DNA of 18,772 bases from Hymenoscyphus infarciens (lineage: Eukaryota > Ascomycota > Leotiomycetes > Helotiales > Helotiaceae), in contig LLCB01000590.1 in assembly GCA_001414345.1 (NCBI GenBank), forward strand, positions 1-18,772. Reading direction: 5' to 3'. The stretch's first letter is position 1; the number at the start of each line of letters is the position of its first letter. The translations under genes and the position numbers were made by a program. The notes under the pieces are model-generated. The model was not told the origin of the DNA. It made no database searches and saw nothing but the letters and a program-made list of their open reading frames with translations. This document shows positions 11,986 to 18,772 of the stretch, piece by piece.

Positions 11986-13766
11986 ACTAATTTTAAACTT
12001 AGTAGGTCTTAATCTTTAGAGATAAATTTATAAGAGGATTTTTATAAAATTATAAATAAATTATAAAAGTATACTTAAGATTTTAAAAATATAATTATAT
12101 CTTATTATTTATATAGATTAAGTAGTATAGATAATTCTACTTTTTACTACTAATATAGTAAAGATATATAAGAGAGATATTAATATAAATATTATAAAGA
12201 GCTAGATTTTTCCTTACTTAATTAAGAACTTTACTTATTTCTTTATTAAACTAACTTATACTACTATAATTACTTTATTATATATTATTATAAGAAAAAA
12301 GCCTTCTAAGTAAGATATTAGCTATTACTTAAGTATTAAAAGGTATATATAAAAGGTAATATATAATTTTATTAAAGTTAGACTTATATAATAATATATA
12401 AAGCCTCTTAGTACTACTCTTATCTCTAGAACTAGTTCTTAAAAGCATGCTCTTCTTATTCTTAGACTCTAATATATTATTTCTTAAACCTAGTTATAAG
12501 TTTAGAATAAGTTATTAATAAGTATTAAAAATAAATATCTACTTTAAATTACTTATTAATTGCTTTCTTAATTCTAAAACTTTTATAAGTCTTTTCTTCT
12601 ATCTACTTATAATATATAACTTTATTACCTTTAAAGAGAATATTACTTTAAAGATAGTTTTTTCTTTAGCTATACTCTTAAATTTACTTATAATTAAGTT
12701 ATTACTCTCTAGCTACTTCTTAGTATACTCTATTTAAATAGTTAGTATATCTTTTTATTTAAAGAGTAACTCTTCTTTAATAAGTAAGGCTTTAGTATTT
12801 TTAAAAGTAACTCTAATAATCTTATTAAGAATTAGATATAGTGTTTTATTAAAACTAGGATTATAGAAGCTAAGCTCTTAAAGAAGATCCTATTAAGTAA
12901 AATCTAAAGTATATACTTTATTAATATAATTAGTTTTTTAAAAGAATTAATAAATCTAGCTCTTTTATTAAAGTATAAGGCTAATTAATATAATACTCTT
13001 TTATATTAACTATAAAAGCTAAATACTATTAAGCTTCTTTTAATTATTAGTATATAACTCCTTTATAGTTAAAACCCTAGCTTATAAGTTTATAAGCTAA
13101 TTCTAACTAATAATAACTTATATAGAATCTAATTTATTATCTTATACTTCTTTATATCTATCTTTATTACTATTACTAGCTTCTTTACCTTCTTCTCTAT
13201 CTATATTATTACTTATATTAGATTTATTCTTCCTTTTACTCTTTTTTAGCTTTATATCTTTTAATAAGATAGTAAACTATAAACTGTCTTTCTTATCTTT
13301 TAAATAAACTATAATCCCTCTTATAATATATTTAGTATTATTTAAGTAGTATTAAAAGATTAACTTTATTATATTAGTATATATTTTATTTAAGAATAAA
13401 GCTAAAGTAGTATAAAGCTAGAGAAAGAGTATTATATTCTAATTAAAAGCTAATTATAAGAGGAAAGTAGCTTAAGAAGTAAGAGGCTAGTAGATATTAA
13501 TACTAGAATTATAAATAGTATAGATTTAAGAACTCTATAGTTAGTTCTAATTTAAGTACTAAGTTAAAGATTAAGAGATAATAGTAGCTAATGTAGTTTA
13601 GTAATAGAAGAGTATTAAATATAAATAGTAATAAAAAAAAGGCTTAAAGATTAAATTTAAACTATAAAAAGTAAGAGAAGGGTTATACTAAAGGTAAGAC
13701 TATAAATAAGATATACTTAAATATACTAAGAATTAAAAATTAAGCTTAACTTTATAAACCTTATAA

Positions 13767-13780
13767 GAGAGAGAGAGAGA
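13767..13780 (+). repeat. (GA)7 microsatellite
   Basis: Seven GA dinucleotides in a row. Like the shorter run at 3525 it contains no RIP target. Confidence 0.8.
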
Positions 13781-14482
13781 ATACTTATAATTAGCTAAGT
13801 AGGTTTATAATAATCTTTAAGCTATAGAACGATTTATTATATAAAAGAGACTTAAGACTTTAATTACTTAAGTTATATTTATATTTATAATTCTATATTT
13901 CTATAACTCTAAATAACTACTTCTTATATATCTAGATATCTCTAATTAGTAAATCTATATACTATAATATTATAAACTATCTTAGAAATTATACTCTTCT
14001 TCTTAAAGAACTAGGATACTTTAGTTATAATATTAATAATACTTAATATTAATATAATTAGGTGTTTTTAAAGCCTTATAGTTTATAGTAGTTTAAGATT
14101 TAAGTATAATAAAGTTAAAGAATTAAAGGTAAGTAGTTAGCTAAGGTAAATTTAATTTCTTAACCTTACTTTTAGTCTACTAAGTATTAGTATTAGTAAA
14201 ATTTATAATAGATTTAGAAGTATATACTTATATTTTAGAAGATCTTATCTACTATTTCTATTATATATAATTATATTAGAAAATAATTCCTTATTAAATA
14301 ATAATCTATATTCTTAGTATAGTAGAGCTAAAGAGTAAGTAGGCGTATAATAGTACTTTTTAATTAACTTATTAAGTAACTCTTACTTTTTATTACTTAA
14401 TAAATAATTAAAATACTAGTATACCTTCTTTAACTATATCTCTACTAACTATAACTACCTAAGCTAGGGTTTTTCTTACTAT

Positions 14483-14504
14483 TTACTACTCTAGAGAGTA
14501 GTAA
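14483..14504. repeat. Perfect 10-bp hairpin
   Basis: TTACTACTCT at 14483-14492 and AGAGTAGTAA at 14495-14504 are perfect reverse complements around a 2-base centre (AG). Partial copies of the arm (TAGTAG, TACTAC) continue on both sides to about 14540. It has no T-tract and no adjacent gene, so I do not call it a terminator. Confidence 0.75.
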
Positions 14505-17004
14505 TCCTAGATAGTAGTTATTCTTTAGTAAACTACTAATTAATTAATCGCTATTTCTACTAAAGAGGTAAACTATTAAGTATCTACTTCTACTACTAGC
14601 TTAATAATATATTAAAGTCTTAATATACTTTTAGCTAATAGATAATAATTCTACTATTCTATATTAAGTTAAGTTATAAGCTAGTTAATTTATCTTATTT
14701 AATTTAGTCTTTATTTAGTTAGATAAACTCTTAGCTTTTTATTATCTACTCTTTAACTTAGATAAAATTATTAATCTTATTCTTATAAAAGTATATAAAT
14801 TCTTAAAGTAAATCTAGAGAGGCTAATTATTTAACTTAAAGCTTTTTATATAAATTTTTAATTACCTATTTATTATTTCTTCTTCTCTTTTTAATAATAT
14901 TATATTATTATATATATATAATAATTATTTATTAGACTAGAAAAGGAAGTTAGTATTAAGTTCTATTAGTTATTTTAGTCTAGTTAAATCTATTTATAAT
15001 AAGCTTTTATTTCTAAATATCGTTAATTACTTAGCTCTACTATTTAGAGCTTTATTTAAACTTTTATATAAAATGCTTCTCTTACTTTATAATCTAGTTT
15101 TAAATTATAATAGAAAGCTTATTATTTATATATACTTTCTCTAATATATATTAGCTATTTTAACTTATAGTAGATAGTATAATTAGTACTTAATATTATA
15201 GAGATTTAATTAGTACTATTAAAAGTAGGATTTAAGTATAAAGTATAGAAAAGTATACTTAGTAGCTTTAAAAGTAGTAATAGAAGAAAGGAAAAGAGTA
15301 GTATAGAGTTACTATAATTATTCTATATATTTACTTTCTTTAGGTTCTAGTAATAGTTTAAGTAGTATTAAGTATATTTTATAGGTTATCTAATTATTTT
15401 AGTACCTCTTACTTCCTTTATAAGAAGGTAGGCTATAGAAAATTTAGCTCTTAACTTATATATCTTAGTACTTTAGATATATAAGTTTACTTAGATTTAT
15501 TTAGAAAGAGACTTATTTAATTTATAGAATTAGAATTATAATAATATATAAAAGTAGATACTAATTTATATATAAGTAGAAGTTAAAGTCTATACTACTT
15601 TCTAAGTACTTAGTTACTATTAAGAACTACTCTACTTTTATTTAATTTACTTTACTATTTCCTTACTATACTAGTATATATATAGATACTAGAATAAAGT
15701 AGAAATATAGATAATATTTAACTAGGTTTAATATATTCTATCTTATAAGTAAATCTAGCTATATTCTAATAGTATTCTAAGAGTAATTATAATTAAATTT
15801 ATAAGAGTAAGAGATAGTACTAGGGATATACTATTAGTAGTTTTTCTACTCTATTTTTAGAAAATAAATTTAAAGTACTTCTTCTTTCTTTTTTTAGATA
15901 GCTTTCTTATTATAAGTTATATCTCTTTTTAAATTAATAACACGTTTAAAATTACTTATTATAAATAACTTATAATCTATCTTTATAAATTAAGTATCTT
16001 TTATAATAAATAATTTAAGATCTAATAACTAAACTCTAGAATAAAACTCTCCTAATATTATAAATAATTCTATACCTTCTTATCTAAGTATATATATTTA
16101 TAGTCTTTTTAAAAAGGTTAAGTAATATATAAGAGTAGTAGTTAATAAGTTAAATAAAGAGTTAGAAGAAATTTATAAATAATATAAGATAGTAGATATT
16201 AATAATATCTTTTAAAATAGACTTAATTCTAATAAGTTATTTAGAGAGATAAGAAAAGAGATACTAGTATACTAGGTATTAAGAAATAGAAGTATAACTA
16301 GCTAAAGTTTATTTTAGGCTAAGATAGTTAAAGATATACTAGAAAAGTATAGAGGTATTAATAATTAGTTAAAAAACTTTAATAATCTAATATTTAAAGG
16401 TTAAGAGGTTAGATAGATAGCTTATTACTACTAGCTACTAACTATAGAAGAAAAGAGGGTACTAAGAAATTAAGCTTTATAAGAAAGTAAATCTTAACTA
16501 GAAATATTTTAGAACCTACCTTTATACTTTTAAAGCTTAGATAATATAGATATACTAGAGATAAGAGAGTATATCTAGAAAGCTATTACTTAGTAAGAGT
16601 AAGAATTTTCTTAGTAAGTAAAGGTTATTATATAAGTAAAGTCTAAATACTTTAATATTATATATATTATAATAACTTTTATTAAATTATTTACTAATTA
16701 TTTAATAAGTAGAGAGACTTAGCTAACTTAGTTATAATATAATATTTATAATAGCTAACTATAATAATATAAATATAGCTAGATAATTAGGTTTAAGAGG
16801 TATAAAGAATAGAATAACCTTCTTTAAGCTTTATAAGTAAAAGTAGCTTAGGTTTAATATCTTTAATACTTAGATAAAGATGTTAAATTTACTAATTCTA
16901 TTATTTAAAGCTAGCTAGGATAGAGTAAGAAACTTATTACTTTAATAGTATAGAATATAAAACCTTTCTAAGCTATTCTCTCGTCTTATATATAATACTC
17001 TTAA

Positions 17005-17064
17005 TTAGACTACTAGTTAAACCTCTAATTAGACTTTTAACTAGACTTCTAACTTAACTAGTAA
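17005..17064 (+). repeat. 12-bp degenerate tandem repeat, about five units
   Basis: Five successive 12-base units (17005, 17017, 17029, 17041, 17053) follow the pattern YTA RAC TWY TAR, the last being weaker. Twelve is a multiple of three, so the repeat could once have been coding (four residues per unit), but the frame contains a TAA or TAG in every unit. Confidence 0.6.
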
Positions 17065-17520
17065 TCTAAGTAGTATATTAACTTAATAATAAGGTTATAT
17101 AGTAAATAGAGTATTTATTAGATATAAGAGAATAATTACTAAGGTATTTATAAGTTATAAAGCTATAAAAGGTAAAAGTAGCTATAGGTTAAAAATAAAA
17201 ATACCTAATAAGAAGGAATAGGAATCAGAGTTCTTAAAATAGAAAATTAAACTTATTTATAGTATATTAGATTAGAAAATAGTTTAAGATAAGTATAACT
17301 TAAGAATAGTAAGAGATAAGAGTATTTAATAATATATTTATAATAAGCTTTTCTAGAATCTACTAAAGATATATTTTAAAAGAAGCTAAGAATATAAATA
17401 TTTAAATTATAAGAGAATAGATAATATTTTATAATAAGCTAAAAATATAGATTTTAGCTATATATAATATATATAGTTACTACTTATAGATCTACTATAA
17501 TAGAGAGTAAGATAGTAAAA
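17065..17520. other. Degraded spacer before the satellite cluster
   Basis: About 450 bp with no defined repeat and no open frame of note; A-rich on the plus strand. It leads directly into the 20+21-bp array. Confidence 0.4.
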
Positions 17521-17785
17521 GAATAAGTAAACTAGTAAATTTAATAAATAAGCTAGTAAAATAATAAGTAAGCTAGTAAATTTAATAAGTAAGCTAGTAA
17601 AATAATAAGTAAGCTAGTAAATTTAATAAGTAAGCTAGTAAAATAATAAGTAAGCTAGTAAATTTAATAAGTAAGCTAGTAAAATAATAAGTAAGCTAGT
17701 AAATTTAATAAATAAGCTAGTAAAATAATAAGTAAGCTAGTAAAATAATAAATAAGTATACTAAGGAAGCTAGTAAATTTAATAA
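17521..17785 (+). repeat. 41-bp dimeric minisatellite (20+21 bp)
   Basis: AAGCTAG recurs at 17550, 17570, 17591, 17611, 17632, 17652, 17673, 17693, 17714 and 17734, with spacings alternating strictly 20, 21, 20, 21. The two half-units differ only in their ends, AGTAAAATAAT against AGTAAATTTAAT. The array is very uniform, with AAGTAAG against AATAAG the main variation, and decays at both edges. A 41-bp period is not a multiple of three, so this is a non-coding minisatellite. Uniformity could mean recent expansion, or RIP driven to completion in every copy. Confidence 0.92.
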
Positions 17786-17834
17786 GTAAAAAAGATAAAA
17801 GAAACTAACTCTAATAAAAGATAGTTTTATTAGA

Positions 17835-17940
17835 GATTTCTAATTTCTAGGGATTTCTAATTTCTAGGGATTTCTAATTTCTAGAGATTTCTAATTTCTA
17901 GAGATTTCTAATTTCTAAGGATTTCTTTCTAGAGATTTTA
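17835..17940 (+). repeat. 17-bp minisatellite, six units
   Basis: GATTTCTAATTTCTAGG repeats with GATTT at 17835, 17852, 17869, 17886, 17903 and 17920, each 17 bp apart, then a shortened last unit at 17934. Units vary only at the final bases (AGG, AGA, AAG), all transitions. Not a multiple of three. Confidence 0.92.
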
Positions 17941-18026
17941 CTTTCTTTTATTAAAATTTAATCCTCTTTTAGAGTCTAAGATACTAGAGTCTAATAAAAT
18001 AATATTATCTAATATAACTTTACTAC
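17941..18026. other. Short spacer between satellites
   Basis: Eighty-odd bases with a small direct repeat, AGAGTCTAA near 17971 and TAGAGTCTAA near 17986, about 15 bp apart. Nothing else seen. Confidence 0.4.
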
Positions 18027-18216
18027 TCTTTTTAATAAGAAATAAAAGAATTAAGTAAATCTAATACTTTTTTTAATAAAAAGTAAAAAAAGTTAAATAA
18101 AGCTAATACTTTTTTTTTTTTAAAAAAAAAAGTATTAAATTTACTTAATTCTTTTAATTCTTATTAAAATTCTTTTAAAAAGAGTATTAGATTTACTTAA
18201 TTCTTTTACTTTTTAT
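18027..18216. repeat. Head-to-head palindromic junction of core repeats
   Basis: Left of about 18121 the core runs forward (AAGTAAATCTAATACTT at 18053-18069, a degraded copy at 18095-18110). Right of it the core runs in reverse (18131-18146, 18183-18198). The centre is a run of 12 T followed by 10 A, flanked by AATAC on the left and GTATT on the right, so it can pair perfectly over about 15 bases. The outer arms, roughly 80-95 bp each, are imperfect reverse complements of each other. The left arm also matches the 41-bp subunit of the satellite to the right, in the opposite direction. This is an inverted duplication at the edge of the satellite. Confidence 0.8.
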
Positions 18217-18772
18217 TAAAAAGAGTATTAGATTTACTTAATATATTATACTTAATCCTTTATATTTAAAAAAGAAGTATTAGAATTACTTAATTCTTTT
18301 ATTTCTTATTAAAAAGAGTATTAGATTTACTTAATTCTTTTACTTTTTATTAAAAAGAGTATTAGATTTATTAAATTTCTTATACTTAATCCTTTATATT
18401 TAAAAAAGAAGTATTAGAATTACTTAATTCTTTTATTTCTTATTAAAAAGAGTATTAGATTTACTTAATTCTTTTACTTTTTATTAAAAAGAGTATTAGA
18501 TTTATTAAATTTCTTATACTTAATCCTTTATATTTAAAAAAGAAGTATTAGAATTACTTAATTCTTTTATTTCTTATTAAAAAGAGTATTAGATTTACTT
18601 AATTCTTTTACTTTTTATTAAAAAGAGTATTAGATTTACTAAATTTCTTATACTTAATCCTTTATATTTAAAAAAGAAGTATTAGAATTACTTAATTCTT
18701 TTATTTCTTATTAAAAAGAGTATTAGATTTACTTAATTCTTTTACTTTTTATTAAAAAGAGTATTAGATTTA
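18131..18772 (-). repeat. 134-bp higher-order satellite built from the core motif
   Basis: CTTAATCCTT recurs at 18251, 18385, 18519 and 18653, exactly 134 bp apart. Each 134-bp unit holds three reverse-oriented cores (AGTATTAGATTTACTT and variants) in subunits of about 41, 41 and 52 bp. The variant AGTATTAGAATTACTT marks the same subunit in each copy. Copies are almost identical; the first, nearest the palindromic junction, is the most diverged, and the last runs off the window edge inside a core. Multi-copy order of this kind is typical of satellite DNA spread by unequal exchange. No frame is open across it. Confidence 0.93.

Larger units (their letters stand above)
11986..17004. other. RIP-degraded block 3, unidentified
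   Basis: About 5 kb without an intact frame. On the minus strand, 13440 to about 12290 can be followed in one frame with runs of 34 to 52 stop-free codons, including a Lys-rich segment near 13200-13270 and a long run near 12290-12470. The overall stop density (about 30 in 383 codons) is only slightly below the background, so I do not call a gene. On the plus strand, 15900-17460 reads similarly and is no better. No transposase, reverse transcriptase or helicase motif was recognised. Length and setting would fit a destroyed mobile element. Confidence 0.45.
1..18772. other. RIP-saturated AT-rich block, no intact genes
   Basis: The whole window has the same composition: roughly 80% A+T, TA the dominant dinucleotide, CA and TG almost missing, CG only mildly reduced. 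Residual C stands nearly always before T or C, and residual G nearly always after A or G. In ascomycetes RIP changes CA to TA (and TG to TA on the other strand) in duplicated DNA, which gives exactly this pattern; plain CpG deamination would raise TG and CA instead. Because CAA, CAG and TGG codons become stops, every frame is interrupted by TAA/TAG and real TGA stops are rare. ATG starts are also nearly gone. That the block is fungal heterochromatin is inference from composition, since no protein could be identified. Confidence 0.85.

Noticed and set aside
13380..13440. Faint resemblance of the minus-strand reading to the RNase H region of Copia retroelements.
   Set aside because: Only a few residues fit, the conserved upstream and downstream landmarks are missing, and similar matches can be found in other frames.
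12290..13740. Possible long minus-strand relict gene with a Lys-rich and a coiled-coil-like segment.
   Set aside because: When stops were counted (about 30 in 383 codons) the density was close to background. Reading stops as Gln or Trp makes any frame here look protein-like.
14483..14504. Rho-independent-type terminator at the perfect hairpin.
   Set aside because: There is no T-tract after the stem, no gene beside it, and the sequence is judged eukaryotic.
15900..17460. Possible plus-strand relict gene rich in Gln when stops are read through.
   Set aside because: Stop density is about 10%, the same as random for this composition, and no family motif was seen.
1..18772. Mitochondrial, plastid or Plasmodium-type A+T-rich DNA.
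   Set aside because: Those genomes are A+T-rich but do not lose CA and TG selectively while keeping CG, and they would hold recognisable genes over 18 kb.

Overview
The window is about 80% A+T and is almost entirely non-coding. Its dinucleotide make-up is extreme. TA is everywhere (about 11 per 60 bases in the rows I counted). CA and TG are nearly absent: by hand, about 10 CA and 12 TG in 1-2340, and 1 CA and 3 TG in 4501-5460. C+G of about 20% would predict tens of each per kb. CG is only mildly scarce (about 10 and 6 in the same stretches). Loss of CA/TG into TA with CG partly spared is the signature of repeat-induced point mutation (RIP), so I infer an AT-rich, heterochromatic, transposon-derived block of a filamentous ascomycete (Pezizomycotina). 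The species cannot be told from this. All six frames carry TAA/TAG about every ten codons, and TGA is almost unused because TG is gone. I find no intact gene, tRNA or rRNA.

What survives is repeat structure. A 17-base core, AAGTAAATCTAATACTT, occurs at the left edge (1-15, cut), in a mostly 31-bp-period array at 6311-6540, in a 31-bp array at 11901-11985, and at 18053-18069. From about 18131 to the right edge it continues in the opposite orientation as a 134-bp higher-order satellite. The switch is a head-to-head palindrome centred near 18121. The arrays divide the window into three blocks of about 5.4-6.3 kb (18-6310, 6541-11900, 11986-17520 plus satellites), presumably RIP-destroyed mobile elements or duplicated genes that can no longer be named by eye. 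Both window ends lie inside the core motif, as expected if this is a contig that broke in repeat arrays.

Smaller structures lie inside the blocks. There are two related palindromes at 4259-4394. A 95-codon stop-free minus-strand frame at 9218-9502 carries 39-bp and 9-bp in-frame repeats. Three 66-bp tandem repeats lie at 10989-11186; copies 1 and 2 differ only by transitions, some of them TG/TA. A perfect hairpin sits at 14483-14504. At 17005-17940 a run of minisatellites (12 bp, 20+21 bp, 17 bp) leads into the 134-bp satellite.

I see no functional multi-gene system. The most unusual structure is the dispersed core motif, shared by arrays of different period, variable segment and orientation.
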